The notes under the pieces: generated by a model | Databases searched by the model: none | Seen by the model: only the letters and a program-made list of their open reading frames with translations | What the model was told of the DNA's origin: nothing | Shown here: in pieces, positions 49,688-58,365 of the stretch | Numbering within the stretch: the stretch's first letter is position 1 | Layout of the letters: each line of letters opens with the position of its first letter | Program-made: the position numbers and the translations under genes | DNA from: Serratia sp. AKBS12 | Lineage (GTDB): Bacteria; Pseudomonadota; Gammaproteobacteria; Enterobacterales; Enterobacteriaceae | Direction of reading: 5' to 3' | Assembly: GCF_024793895.1 (NCBI RefSeq) | Contig: NZ_JANUSB010000015.1 | Span: forward strand, 1,693,157-1,757,156 | DNA length: 64,000 nt

Positions 49688-51251
49688 TGGCAGGCAGCTG
49701 ATTGCTCCAGGTTTCCGACAGGGTCTTATCACCATTGACCAGCGCGGCACGCATTTCTACCGGCTTCTTGTCGTCTTTCACTTTAAGGCGCAACGTTAAA
49801 CGCCAGCCTTTGGTGACTGGATTATAGCGTACATTGTTTTCCACCAGCTCGCCGTTGTCGCCGACGCTGACTTGCGAAGCAACCGGCGTATTGGCATCAA
49901 GACCAGCCAGCACAGGGCCAACAAAGTCCACCAGGAACGCCACGCTGCCGTCCGGTTCACGAATCAGGTTAGACTGCTTCACGTCGCCGGTAGAGCGCAT
50001 GGTCTGACTCACGTAGGCAATATCCTGCGAATGCAGCTTGTCTTCGTCGCGAGTGAAATGCAGACGGTAATTCAGCGCCAGCGGCGTTTTCGCATCCGGC
50101 AGCACGTCTGGAGTCCAGAATGCCACAATGTTGTCGTTGGTTTCGTCCGCCGTCGGGATTTCCACCAGCTCGACCTTACCCTTGCCCCAATCGCCGCGTG
50201 GTTCTACCCAGGCGCTTGGACGCTGGTCGTAGCGATCGTCCAGATCTTCATAATCCTTGAAGTTGCGGCCGCGTTGCAGCAGACCGAAGCCTTTTGGATG
50301 TTCGATGGTGTAGGTGCTGACCGAAAGATGTTTCGGGTTGTTCAGCGGACGCCAGATCCATTCGCCGTTGCCGGCATGAATCGACAGGCCGTTGGAGTCA
50401 TGCAGCGCCGGACGGTAGTTCAACGTTGGCGACGGCTGGTTCGGGCCAAACAGGAACATGCTGGTTAATGGTGCAATGCCCAGTTTGCCCACTTTGTCGC
50501 GCAAGAACACTTTGGACTGTACGTCGACCACGGAGTCTCGGCCCGGGTAAACCACAAAGCGATAGGCACCGGTGGCACGCGGCGAATCCAGCAGCGCATA
50601 GATGACCAAATGCTTGTCGCCGGCTTTAGGGCGCTCAATCCAGTATTCGCGGAAACGCGGGAATTCCTCACCGGATGGCAAGGCGGTGTCGATCGCCAGG
50701 CCGCGTGCGGAAAGTCCGTAGACCTGGCCCTTGCCGACCACGCGGAAGTAGCTGGCGCCCAGCATGCTCATGATTTCATCGTTTTTGTCTGCGCTGTTGA
50801 TCGGATACAGCACTTTGAAACCGGCAAAGCCCAGGTTTTTCACCGATTCAGGATCGTGCTTGACCGAACCGAAGTTGAAATAATCTGCGCTGTATTTGAT
50901 TTGCTTGACGGTATTGGCGGTGACTTCGTTGATCTTCACCGGCGTGTCGAAGTACATCCCTTGATGATAAAACTCAAGCTTGAAAGGGGTTTTCAGCTTG
51001 TTCCAATAGGCTTTATCGTGATTGAACTGGATTTGCTGGTAATCCGCGAACTTCATGTCACGGAATTGAGAAGGAAGGTTGCTCTTCGGGGCTTCAAACC
51101 CCTTACCCGCCAGTTGCTGCGCCTGCTTGGCCACATCATCGATGGAAAAGGCCCATGCCTGCGCGGAAAACAGCGTGAACAATACGGTCGTAGCACCTAA
51201 CCAACGGACGCTCTTGGCGCGTGGTTGCCTGGATAAATTATTAACTAGCAC
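49680..51251 (-). CDS. opgG: Periplasmic glucan biosynthesis protein OpgG
   Basis: OpgG is periplasmic and needed to form beta-1,6 branches on osmoregulated glucans. The 523-residue precursor has a longer basic N-region than E. coli (511), a hydrophobic core ([13 protein letters not shown]) and a cleavage site after AWA. The mature part begins [11 protein letters not shown] and matches OpgG to the end ([13 protein letters not shown]). No ATG occurs in the signal region: GTG at 51251 is the best start, directly after a tract of seven G on the coding strand that supplies the ribosome site. A TTG at 51275 is the alternative. First gene of opgGH, divergent from opgC. Confidence 0.94.
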   Translation of the reverse strand: MLVNNLSRQPRAKSVRWLGATTVLFTLFSAQAWAFSIDDVAKQAQQLAGKGFEAPKSNLPSQFRDMKFADYQQIQFNHDKAYWNKLKTPFKLEFYHQGMYFDTPVKINEVTANTVKQIKYSADYFNFGSVKHDPESVKNLGFAGFKVLYPINSADKNDEIMSMLGASYFRVVGKGQVYGLSARGLAIDTALPSGEEFPRFREYWIERPKAGDKHLVIYALLDSPRATGAYRFVVYPGRDSVVDVQSKVFLRDKVGKLGIAPLTSMFLFGPNQPSPTLNYRPALHDSNGLSIHAGNGEWIWRPLNNPKHLSVSTYTIEHPKGFGLLQRGRNFKDYEDLDDRYDQRPSAWVEPRGDWGKGKVELVEIPTADETNDNIVAFWTPDVLPDAKTPLALNYRLHFTRDEDKLHSQDIAYVSQTMRSTGDVKQSNLIREPDGSVAFLVDFVGPVLAGLDANTPVASQVSVGDNGELVENNVRYNPVTKGWRLTLRLKVKDDKKPVEMRAALVNGDKTLSETWSNQLPANE

Positions 51252-51511
51252 ATCCCCCCCTATTCGTGTGCTCAAATCATTTAAAATCCATATTAATGGA
51301 TTATTCAGCTTTCCGACAACATGAGAAATGAATGGTTCATGTTTATGGCTCAGAGTTTAGGCAGCTGAAGAATCCCCAGCGTACCAAGCCCGGCAGCAAG
51401 ACGCTATGGAAAATTATGAATCGGTATAGTAGGGTTTGGGCTGCGATTTAACTCATGCTGACTTAATAAGCAGGTTAATGACGGTTCAATAAAAATTATC
51501 AGCGGTAATCT

Positions 51512-52642
51512 ATGACAAACGGCAGCAACCAACGCGAGTTTTTTCTTGATTCAATCCGAGCGTATTTAATGTTGCTCGGCGTGCCTTTTCATCTTTCTCT
51601 GATTTACTCCAGCCACGGTTGGGCAGTCAACAGCGCCAGCCCGTCGTTCTCACTGACGGTGCTGAACGACGTGATCCACGCCTTTCGCATGCAGGTGTTC
51701 TTTATCATTTCCGGCTACTTTTCCTTTATGCTGTACCAGCGCTATGAACGCCGCCGCTGGCTGAAGGTACGGTTGGAACGCGTGGTCATTCCACTACTGA
51801 GCTCGATACCATTAATAACCATTCCACAGTTCTTTATGCTGAAATACTTCACGGATAAATTAAACGGCTGGAATGAGTTTTCTCTTTACGAAAAAATAAA
51901 TGTAACAATTTGGGAGTTGGTTTCACATCTGTGGTTTTTATTAACCCTGGCGTTGTTAACCTGCGTTTGCTTTTATCTGTTTCGTCGAATTAAAGCGATC
52001 GCCACGCCCATTGCGCCGTACCCCATCAATCGCATGACTAATTTAGGAAAGATCTTACTTTACTTCCTGCTTTATGCGCTGCTCTATTCGACGGCACACC
52101 GGATTATTTTAACCTTCGCGCCGCAGATCCTGCCCAACGCGGTGTTTAACTTCGTAGTGATGGAAACCCTGTTCTATCTGCCGTTCTTCGTCCTTGGTGC
52201 CTACGCCTTCAAGTACGCATGGCTTAAAGACCTATTCCTCAAGCCATCGCCGTGGGCAGTGCTGGGGTCACTGCTGTTGTTCATCGCCTATATGCTGAAC
52301 CAGAAACTGCTGGCGCACAGCGACTTTATGTTTGAAATTGAAATCATCATCAAGGCGCTATTAGGTATCCTGATGACCAACGTGGTGTTTTCATTTGGCC
52401 ATGCGCTACTGAACCAGCATTCGCCGCGCATTACTTATCTGGTCAATGCCTCACTGTTCATCTATTTGGTGCACCACCCACTGACGCTGGTATATGGCGC
52501 TTTTATCACGCCCTGTATTGGCAATAATCTGCTGGGCTTCGCCCTGGGGCTGGCGTTTGTCTTTGGCCTGGCCTTTACATTATATGAAGCGCACAAACGC
52601 GTGCCGTTACTGCGCTTTCTATTTTCCGGTAAACCACAATAG
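51512..52642 (+). CDS. opgC: Glucan succinyltransferase OpgC
   Basis: OpgC adds succinyl groups to osmoregulated periplasmic glucans. This 376-residue acyltransferase-3 family protein (E. coli 385) has about ten transmembrane segments. Conserved parts are REFFLDSIRAYLMLLGVPFHLSLIYSSHGW broken by helix turns at the start (catalytic-type histidine in PFHLSLI), FRMQVFFIISGYFSF (about 58-72) and LFIYLVHHPLTLVYGAFITP (about 318-337). It ends FLFSGKPQ. The 260 bases shared with opgG carry the divergent promoters. Confidence 0.96.
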   Translation: MTNGSNQREFFLDSIRAYLMLLGVPFHLSLIYSSHGWAVNSASPSFSLTVLNDVIHAFRMQVFFIISGYFSFMLYQRYERRRWLKVRLERVVIPLLSSIPLITIPQFFMLKYFTDKLNGWNEFSLYEKINVTIWELVSHLWFLLTLALLTCVCFYLFRRIKAIATPIAPYPINRMTNLGKILLYFLLYALLYSTAHRIILTFAPQILPNAVFNFVVMETLFYLPFFVLGAYAFKYAWLKDLFLKPSPWAVLGSLLLFIAYMLNQKLLAHSDFMFEIEIIIKALLGILMTNVVFSFGHALLNQHSPRITYLVNASLFIYLVHHPLTLVYGAFITPCIGNNLLGFALGLAFVFGLAFTLYEAHKRVPLLRFLFSGKPQ

Positions 52643-52657
52643 ACGTGTCGTACAAGA

Positions 52658-52681
52658 TAAGGGGAAGCGTGCTTCCCCTTA
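52658..52681 (+). terminator. Hairpin after opgC
   Basis: TAAGGGGAAGC-GT-GCTTCCCCTTA is an 11-bp perfect inverted repeat 15 bases after the stop. It has only a short T stretch after it. Confidence 0.6.
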
Positions 52682-52715
52682 CCTTTCGCCAATCGGTGAA
52701 CGACGCCAGCCATAA

Positions 52716-52859
52716 CAGGCGATCTACAGTTTACTCCTGCCGCTGTTTGGTCTGATAACCCCCGTTATTGCCTACTACGTCATTACTCGCCTGCATCTTA
52801 CCTTTCTGCTTGAACGACCGCCTGTCTCGTGGCCACAGCGCAAGGTCAAAACACCGTAA
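52716..52859 (+). pseudogene. C-terminal remnant of a membrane protein gene, possibly an acyltransferase
   Basis: This is an open stretch of 47 codons without a start codon, ending at 52859. The translation has a hydrophobic helix (YSLLLPLFGLITPVIAYYVI) followed by a basic, proline-rich tail (ERPPVSWPQRKVKTP), the usual look of the last transmembrane segment and cytoplasmic end of a polytopic protein such as an acyltransferase. The upstream part is missing, cut within 75 bases of opgC. A strong hairpin (CCAGGGGCGG/CCGCCCCTGG, 52868-52891) follows, as expected for the old gene's terminator. I infer a deletion scar; the parent family is a guess. Confidence 0.45.
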
Positions 52860-53171
52860 TGGATTAACCAGGGGCGGTCTCCCGCCCCTGGCTTCCCTGC
52901 CGCAAAATTCCACAAACCCGATATAATCTATTTTCGCTTCCAATATTATTCAGGCCGACAAAGCACGCATTGCACATCCCAATGTGTGTAACTGCGGCAA
53001 AGTTATCCTGGAGCATATGGCAGCGAGTTGTTATAACTGCTTTGCATAAGTGGAAATCCACATCCCTGCCTTACGGTAGCGATTGGGCTCAATGAACCCT
53101 AAGGGACGACGGCGTCGCGCAATCGGCGGTGCTGGCAGCAGTGCCCTTCCGTCACGACAGAGAGGATTTTT
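52860..53171. other. Intergenic region upstream of a small unknown gene
   Basis: It begins with the hairpin at 52868-52891. The remainder is the leader of the gene at 53172, with small inverted repeats (GTGGA-AA-TCCAC at 53050-53061) but no recognised element or coding frame. Confidence 0.45.
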
Positions 53172-53396
53172 ATGACCGACACCAACACCGAAGCACAGCA
53201 AGCCGAACCGGCCAACACCACACTGTTAAAGATTCTGGCCAGGCTGCTGTCAGCATTGGACGCGTCCATCAGCGGCAAAGATCGCAGCATTCTGGTGCAC
53301 GACCTGGCCAACTTTAATCTAGACGGCGTTTCAGAAGGCGAACGCAAGCTGGCCTCTGAGTTGATCAGGCGGGCCCTGCAGTCCCTCGATCACTGA
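53172..53396 (+). CDS. Small protein of unknown function (74 residues)
   Basis: I do not recognise this protein. It has a polar N-terminus (TDTNTEAQQAEPANTT), a leucine-rich helix (LLKILARLLSALDASISG) and a second helical part (GERKLASELIRRALQSLDH), with no signal peptide. AGAGAGGA lies eight bases before the ATG and a good terminator follows, both of which support a real gene. The size and two-helix layout recall small regulators such as the YmgB/AriR group, but the match is weak and I do not assign it. Confidence 0.72.
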   Translation: MTDTNTEAQQAEPANTTLLKILARLLSALDASISGKDRSILVHDLANFNLDGVSEGERKLASELIRRALQSLDH

Positions 53397-53411
53397 GCAG
53401 CCATTTCTGCC

Positions 53412-53445
53412 AACCATTAAATCCCCTACGGGGTTTAATGGTTTT
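53412..53445 (+). terminator. Terminator after the 74-residue protein gene
   Basis: CCATTAAA-T-CCCC pairs with GGGGTTTAATGG (one bulge), followed by TTTT. It lies 15 bases after the stop. Confidence 0.85.
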
Positions 53446-53684
53446 ACCCCGCGGCCAATCGACATCATTTTTCCCCACATTAATTTTCAACCCTCTGATA
53501 TAAATAAATAAACAAACAAACAACGCTACTTTTAACGCTCTTATCGATGTTTTCCTGCCACAGTGACAATAAAAGTCAAAAGCTGGCCAAATCAGCCTTG
53601 GCGTTTTACCCGGAAAACAGGCTATCATTAGCAGGCCGAGGCGCGACCGCGCACCGCTTTAACCAGCCAAAGGAGAAGGTCATT

Positions 53685-55406
53685 TTGGATGCCAGTACGA
53701 TCAACAGTTTGTTTATTATCGGCGCCGTGCTGGTAGGAGCCAGTATCCTTCTCAGCTCTTTCTCATCGCGTCTTGGCATCCCCATTCTGGTTATCTTCCT
53801 GGCAATCGGCATGTTGGCCGGCGTTGACGGCATTGGCGGCATTCCTTTTGACAACTACCCCGTCGCCTATCTGGTCAGCAACCTGGCGCTGGCGGTGATT
53901 CTGCTTGACGGTGGCATGCGTACGCGCGTCAGCTCTTTCCGCGTGGCCTTATGGCCGGCTCTGTCATTGGCCACGGTCGGCGTGGTTATCACCGCCGGGC
54001 TAACCGGTCTGGCAGCCGCCTGGTTATTTAATATCGATCTGATCCAAGGCCTGTTGATCGGTGCCATTATCGGTTCAACCGACGCCGCGGCAGTATTCTC
54101 GCTGTTGGGGGGCAAAGGGCTAAACGAACGCGTCGGGGCTACGCTGGAAATCGAGTCCGGCAGTAACGACCCGATGGCGGTTTTTCTGACCATTACGCTG
54201 ATCGCGATGATTTCGGCTGGAGAAACAACGCTCAGCTGGAGCTTCCCGCTGCATTTATTGCAACAGTTCGGCATGGGGATCATTTTTGGTCTTGGCGGCG
54301 GCTGGTTGCTGATGGCGCTGATTAACCGCATCAAATTGCCAGAAGGGCTGCACCCCTTGCTAGCAGTCAGCGGTGGTATCTTGATCTTTGCACTGACCAC
54401 CGCGTTAAACGGCAGCGGCATTCTGGCGGTGTACCTGTGCGGACTGATGCTCGGCAATCGGCCGATTCGCAACCGCCATGGTATCGTGCAAACGTTTGAT
54501 GGCCTGGCCTGGCTGAGCCAAATCGCCATGTTCCTGGTGCTCGGTTTGTTGCTGACGCCAAGCAATCTGCTACCGATTGCCGTGCCAGCTCTGCTGCTGT
54601 CGTTGTGGATGATCCTGTTCGCCCGCCCCATTTCGGTGTTCCTGGGTCTGCTGCCGTTTCGCAACTTTACCCTGCGTGAAAGGGTATTTATTTCCTGGGT
54701 TGGCCTGCGCGGTGCAGTACCCGTCATTTTGGCGGTATTTCCGATGATGGCCGGCTTGCCAAACGCCCACCTGTTCTTTAACGTCGCCTTTTTCGTGGTG
54801 CTGGTTTCACTGTTGCTGCAAGGTACCACGCTGGCTTTCGCCGCCAGGAAAGCCAAAGTGGTGGTACCGCCGGCGTTGACGCCCATTTCACGCGTTGGCC
54901 TGGATATCCACCCGGAAAACCAGTGGGAGCAGTTTATCTATCAACTGTCAGCCGACAACTGGTGCGTGGGTGCCGCGCTGCGCGAATTGAAAATGCCACC
55001 GGGTACCCGCATCGCCGCGCTGTTTCGCGGTAAGGAACTGCTGCACCCAAGCGGCAGCACCCGCCTGCGAGAACAGGATATTCTATGTGTCATCGGCCAT
55101 GAGCATGACTTGCCAACGCTAGGCAAGCTGTTCAGCCATGCGCCACCGGTAACGCTTGACGCCCGCTTCTTCGGCGACTTTATTTTGCAATCAGATGCCC
55201 GCCTGAGCGATATTTCGCAGATTTATGGTTTGAATCTGCAGCAAGGCGTTGATGAGCAGCAAACGCTGGGGCAGTTCGTTCTACAGATGATTGGTGGTGA
55301 ACCGGTGGTAGGTGACCATATCGAATGGGACGGTCTTACCTGGACCATCGCCGAAATGGAAGGCAATCAGGTCAGCAAGATCGGTGTAAAAATCGGCGAC
55401 GATTAA
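53685..55406 (+). CDS. cvrA: Potassium/proton antiporter CvrA (NhaP2)
   Basis: CvrA is a CPA1-family K+/H+ antiporter of the inner membrane; in E. coli the gene affects growth at low osmolarity and cell volume. At 573 residues (E. coli 578) it has about twelve transmembrane segments with [20 protein letters not shown] near the N-terminus. The ion-site region is [16 protein letters not shown] and [15 protein letters not shown] (about 135-170), with [19 protein letters not shown] near 350. A cytoplasmic TrkA-C/RCK_C domain follows (about 410-490), then a CorC-HlyC-like end. The TTG at 53685 matches the E. coli N-terminus (DASTINSLF) and follows AGGAGAAGG; 46 upstream codons are leader. Confidence 0.94.
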   Translation: MDASTINSLFIIGAVLVGASILLSSFSSRLGIPILVIFLAIGMLAGVDGIGGIPFDNYPVAYLVSNLALAVILLDGGMRTRVSSFRVALWPALSLATVGVVITAGLTGLAAAWLFNIDLIQGLLIGAIIGSTDAAAVFSLLGGKGLNERVGATLEIESGSNDPMAVFLTITLIAMISAGETTLSWSFPLHLLQQFGMGIIFGLGGGWLLMALINRIKLPEGLHPLLAVSGGILIFALTTALNGSGILAVYLCGLMLGNRPIRNRHGIVQTFDGLAWLSQIAMFLVLGLLLTPSNLLPIAVPALLLSLWMILFARPISVFLGLLPFRNFTLRERVFISWVGLRGAVPVILAVFPMMAGLPNAHLFFNVAFFVVLVSLLLQGTTLAFAARKAKVVVPPALTPISRVGLDIHPENQWEQFIYQLSADNWCVGAALRELKMPPGTRIAALFRGKELLHPSGSTRLREQDILCVIGHEHDLPTLGKLFSHAPPVTLDARFFGDFILQSDARLSDISQIYGLNLQQGVDEQQTLGQFVLQMIGGEPVVGDHIEWDGLTWTIAEMEGNQVSKIGVKIGDD

Positions 55407-55696
55407 CCACTGTTACCATCGAGGCTGCCGCCGTCACCTAACCCGGCGAGCAGCCCGTCAAACCTTCAGCAGCCTTGCGGCCCAGCCTGGTTCAGTTCTC
55501 CCCGATGCCGCCCCGACCGTTGCCGGGCTAAAGCCGCTTCCGCCGCCGCAAGGCAAACAACGCGAACAGTTCTGGAACTTATGGCAATAGGAAAACTCAT
55601 AATACTGGCAATAATAAAACGCCAACCTTATCTCGGTAAAAATGCGCTGGGAAGTCGACCCAGCCCCGGGAAATACGCATGTAAATAGGTATTCGT

Positions 55697-55804
55697 TTGA
55701 ATAACAGCAAAAAATTTATCGTCATAATGATAGCCGCAGTGGCAATACTGATCGGCGTTAATCTTGGCGTTGCCGATTTAATTCATAAAATTCTGGTTGG
55801 ATGA
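55697..55804 (+). CDS. Tiny membrane protein 1 (35 residues)
   Basis: This short frame starting with TTG encodes a basic start (NNSKKF), one membrane helix (IVIMIAAVAILIGVNLGVA) and DLIHKILVG. AGGT lies eight bases before the start, a modest site. It ends six bases before a second tiny membrane frame. The tandem layout and single-helix design look like a small-protein operon, but length alone gives weak statistical support. No family recognised. Confidence 0.45.
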   Translation: MNNSKKFIVIMIAAVAILIGVNLGVADLIHKILVG

Positions 55805-55810
55805 CGTAAC

Positions 55811-55924
55811 GTGACGCAGCGTAAGCATGATGGAGACTTACTGGGGAAAATCTTGATCACCGTTTCGGCACTTTGCGTGCTGATCGTAGCGGGATTATTG
55901 ATCTGGGGATTTGTTCTGGACTGA
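55811..55924 (+). CDS. Tiny membrane protein 2 (37 residues)
   Basis: A GTG start gives a polar, basic N-terminus (TQRKHDGDLLGK), one helix (ILITVSALCVLIVAGLLIWGF) and VLD at the end. It lies six bases after the stop of the previous frame and just before a perfect bidirectional terminator, which fits the end of a transcript. The shape resembles YmiA-type small inner-membrane proteins, but I cannot show homology. Confidence 0.5.
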   Translation: MTQRKHDGDLLGKILITVSALCVLIVAGLLIWGFVLD

Positions 55925-55935
55925 GCAGCAGGCAT

Positions 55936-55961
55936 AAAAAAACCGCCGCGGCGGTTTTTTT
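55936..55961. terminator. Bidirectional terminator
   Basis: CCGCCGCGGCGG is flanked by seven A and seven T. It serves the tiny membrane frames on the plus strand and the 43-residue gene on the minus strand. Confidence 0.93.
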
Positions 55962-55973
55962 GGCGATTCACGA

Positions 55974-56105
55974 TCAGATTTTACAGCCTTCGCAGTCCGC
56001 TTCGTCTTCAAGCATTTCGGGAACTTCTTTGGCTTTCTCGGCCGCTTTTTGTTCAGCTTTGGCTAACTCTGCATCGATATCAAAATCGAAAATATCATCA
56101 CTCAT
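55974..56105 (-). CDS. Small acidic protein (43 residues) with a C-terminal CxxC
   Basis: The sequence runs MSDDIFDFDIDAELAKAEQ, an Ala/Lys/Glu-rich helix, and the end EDEADCEGCKI. It is very acidic and mostly helical. The CEGC pair could bind metal or form a disulfide. The ATG is preceded by AAGGAAAT. It lies 70 bases after ylaC, probably in the same transcript, and before a strong terminator. Family and function unknown. Confidence 0.7.
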   Translation of the reverse strand: MSDDIFDFDIDAELAKAEQKAAEKAKEVPEMLEDEADCEGCKI

Positions 56106-56175
56106 CGCAATTTCCTTACACTTAACGGGCTTCAAACGCTGAGTATAAACGACATCCTGGCAGGCGCAAAACCCT

Positions 56176-56679
56176 TCAGTTGACCAGCGCAACCGGCGTG
56201 CCGGGGTTATGCAGCTTCTTGCCGTATGCCAGATCATAAACGTCATAGAAATCAATTTCGCCTTTGTTGGCGAGAATTTCCTGCACGCGAGCCTTCAGCG
56301 CCATACCGATCGTCGGTTCTGCCAACAGCTCTGCCACCGCCTGCGCCGATAATGCCCGGGTAAAATACCATTCGCCGTTATAGCAAACCCGCAGATCAAG
56401 CACGCCGATATCCTCAAAACGGTAAACGGGTTTGATCTCCACCAGCAGCATGGCAAACATGAATAGCACAAAGGCGGTAAAACCGATCAATGACCATAGT
56501 CCCAGGTAGGGAACCGGGTACATCACGGCGATCACCGCAAAATAGCCGGCAAACATTGCCAGACACAGATAACGATGGGTACGCGCAAATTCGCTGTTGA
56601 AGCGCGGCTTGCCGTCACGCCCTTCTTGCTGGTTAATGTGATCGATTTCTTGCAGCAGAATGTTTTTAATCGCGTCCAT
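56176..56679 (-). CDS. ylaC: YlaC-family inner membrane protein
   Basis: This 167-residue protein has two transmembrane segments (about 38-57 and 60-80: YLCLAMFAGYFAVIAVMY and LWSLIGFTAFVLFMFAMLL) between cytoplasmic ends. The conserved YRFEDIGVLDLRVCYNGEWYFTR (about 87-109) and GEIDFYDVYDLAYG (about 140-153) match E. coli YlaC (156 residues). The role is unknown. Candidate operon with the 43-residue gene that follows. In E. coli ylaC sits elsewhere, so this join is lineage-specific. Confidence 0.88.
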   Translation of the reverse strand: MDAIKNILLQEIDHINQQEGRDGKPRFNSEFARTHRYLCLAMFAGYFAVIAVMYPVPYLGLWSLIGFTAFVLFMFAMLLVEIKPVYRFEDIGVLDLRVCYNGEWYFTRALSAQAVAELLAEPTIGMALKARVQEILANKGEIDFYDVYDLAYGKKLHNPGTPVALVN

Positions 56680-56798
56680 CTCGGCAACCTTGGCAGGAAA
56701 ATATTATTGCTATCAATAATTACGCCTCAAACTAACATAAGTACAGTTTGCCGAGGTAGATCAGTTCAGCAATTAAAAAAAGGCAACTGTTATAGTCT

Positions 56799-57098
56799 TC
56801 AACGCGACTGCGACGCTTGCCCCTGGGCGAACATGAACATACGCTGGGCGACGTCATCCGCCTGCTTGATCTTGTTCTGTTGGCAACCATTGCCACGTTG
56901 AATGGCACGTGCGTAGGCAATCTCATGCGCTTTATCGATCATGGCAATCACGTCATCACGCAGCGACTTGTCCAGATTACCCAACAAGGTAGTGATGATA
57001 GCCTGATAGGCATTGGACTCTGCCGTCAGCGCTTTTTCACGGGCTTCCAGCGCGGCGACGCGTTGCAGCAATTCTTGCAGTTGGGCAGATTCAGACAT
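56799..57098 (-). CDS. Coiled-coil small protein of unknown function (99 residues)
   Basis: A good GGAGG site lies about eight bases before the ATG. The N-terminal heptads (LQELLQRVAALEAREKALT, about 7-25) predict a coiled coil. A helical middle (AIITTLLGNLDKSLRDDVIAMID) and a basic, glutamine-rich end follow. No signal peptide or known domain is seen. The design resembles the 94-residue protein at 29280 (coiled coil then a short helix), but identity is low. It precedes the inverted repeat at 57181. Confidence 0.72.
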   Translation of the reverse strand: MSESAQLQELLQRVAALEAREKALTAESNAYQAIITTLLGNLDKSLRDDVIAMIDKAHEIAYARAIQRGNGCQQNKIKQADDVAQRMFMFAQGQASQSR

Positions 57099-57180
57099 AT
57101 CGACCTCCGGTTGCCGGGCAGAAAATCTGCCTTATTACAGTCTAGCAAAGGATCGATCTTTGAGGAGGAGTGACGCTGGC

Positions 57181-57250
57181 AGGGTAAAGCGCACCCGCAA
57201 ATCCCAACGAGGAGCCGATAGTGCAAATCAACCCGGGTGCGCTTTACCCT
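57181..57250. repeat. 17-bp perfect inverted repeat with a 36-base spacer
   Basis: AGGGTAAAGCGCACCCG (57181-57197) and CGGGTGCGCTTTACCCT (57234-57250) are exact reverse complements. It lies in the gap between the coiled-coil gene and the tRNA-like gene, 24 bases from the latter. It resembles dispersed palindromic elements of enterobacteria; copy number cannot be judged from one window. Confidence 0.85.
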
Positions 57251-57274
57251 ACCGCTGCGTAGAGTTCAGGAAGC

Positions 57275-57369
57275 TGGTGCGCTATGCAGGACTCGAACCC
57301 GCGTCTATCAATTTTGTAGCCAAAAAAGCATGGTAAAACCAATCACTCTGCCAACTGAGTTAATAGCGC
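57275..57369 (-). tRNA. tRNA-like gene with expanded anticodon region (possible pseudo-tRNA)
   Basis: On the minus strand the 7-bp acceptor stem GCGCTAT/ATAGCGC is perfect, with discriminator A and an encoded CCA. The D arm is ACTC-AGTTGGCA-GAGT, and the T arm is GCGGG-TTCGAGT-CCTGC (one G-U pair). Between D and T arms there are about 42 bases instead of about 23. They include an extended stem ATTGGTTTT/AAAATTGAT with several G-U pairs. No clean 5-bp/7-base anticodon arm forms. A class II reading (loop GTTTTAC, anticodon UUU) leaves two stem mismatches. It may be a decayed tRNA, an insertion into one, or a tRNA-shaped RNA with another role. Confidence 0.5.
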
Positions 57370-57482
57370 ATTCCTTCGCTTCGGCGGTTATTATCCATAT
57401 CAACCCTAAGGAGACAAGACAAAATTCCGCTACAGCAACCAATTACAGATAAATCCCACCACCTATAGGCTGTTTGTACCCA

Positions 57483-58334
57483 TTATTCACTGAGATCGAT
57501 AATCGGATAATTGCCGTTCAGCAGCGGCCGGCACAGGATTTTGTAGCCATCGCTGTCAAAATGACTGGCGCTGCGCTGCAGGCTCGCCACCTGATCCAGC
57601 GCGCTGACCGTCCCCAGGTAAAACCAGTTATGAATAATGTGATACTGGTTAAAATCGCCACGCTGCTCATGCAATGCCACCCTGCCAGCGTAAGGCCAGC
57701 AGTGGATATGCAACTGTTCCAGCGCCTGCTCCAGCCGTTGCTGATGCTGCTCCTCGCTTTGCTTGCCGCAACAGACGCCGGCGCATTTGCGCAGGCTATG
57801 GCGAAAACACGCTCGGCCAGGCGGCAATGCTTCCAAACCCAGCCTGCTGTAACACAGCTGTTGTTGATCGGCGATACTACGCAGTTTCTCCATAGCAGCA
57901 GTACGGTTGGCAAACAGGCCATACAACGCCGGCGTCAGCGCGAAATCAATCTCCTTGGCATACACAATCTCCAGTCGCTGCGTCTGCAAATGCAACGAAC
58001 ATAGCTGGCGCGAACGGCGCAGCCGCTTATTGAACAGCGGCTGCAGCTTTTTGATCATCTGCGCTTCGATCAGCAATGCGCCCAGTTCGCCGGCGGTTTC
58101 TGTAAAAGTGATACGCTGCGTTTGCCGCAGTAGCTTGCCTTCGTCTTTGCAGCGGAAATGCGCCATGACCCGACTACGGATATTGACGCTTTTACCGATA
58201 TACAGCGGCATGCCGTCACGCTCACCGTGAAACACGTACACTCCCGGCGCCTTCGGCAGCGTCGCCAGACAGGCACGCAAATGCTCCGGATATTGATAAA
58301 TGTCGAACTCTGGCTCTAATCGCTTGGGCAACAT
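57483..58334 (-). CDS. cho: Excinuclease Cho (UvrC homologue)
   Basis: Cho makes the 3' incision in UvrAB-dependent repair of bulky lesions. The 283-residue protein has the GIY-YIG nuclease domain (about 24-105: GVYVFHGERDGMPLYIGKSVNIRSRV). A cysteine-bearing region follows, QLCYSRLGLEALPPGRACFRHSLRKCAGVCCGK (interrupted, about 185-215), then the UvrC-like C-terminal part ending DGYKILCRPLLNGNYPII. ATG at 58334 fits E. coli Cho; a TTG ten codons earlier is less likely. A near-perfect LexA box upstream matches its known SOS control. Confidence 0.94.
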   Translation of the reverse strand: MLPKRLEPEFDIYQYPEHLRACLATLPKAPGVYVFHGERDGMPLYIGKSVNIRSRVMAHFRCKDEGKLLRQTQRITFTETAGELGALLIEAQMIKKLQPLFNKRLRRSRQLCSLHLQTQRLEIVYAKEIDFALTPALYGLFANRTAAMEKLRSIADQQQLCYSRLGLEALPPGRACFRHSLRKCAGVCCGKQSEEQHQQRLEQALEQLHIHCWPYAGRVALHEQRGDFNQYHIIHNWFYLGTVSALDQVASLQRSASHFDSDGYKILCRPLLNGNYPIIDLSE

Positions 58335-58365
58335 GGCAACGAATGTACTCTCAGACCAATACAAT

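Noticed and set aside
53503-53521. A-rich short tandem-like stretch (TAAA/CAAA units)
   Set aside because: It is simple AT-rich sequence upstream of cvrA without a repeat array long enough to matter; it is not CRISPR-like. No CRISPR array was seen anywhere in the window.
53867-54886. 339-codon open frame on the minus strand opposite cvrA
   Set aside because: It is a serine/proline/arginine-rich shadow of a membrane-protein gene.
55405-55590. Open stretch of about 60 codons after cvrA ending in a plausible-looking tail (GKQREQFWNLWQ)
   Set aside because: It has no start codon, and open frames of this length are common in such GC-rich DNA. It could be another gene remnant, but the evidence is too thin.
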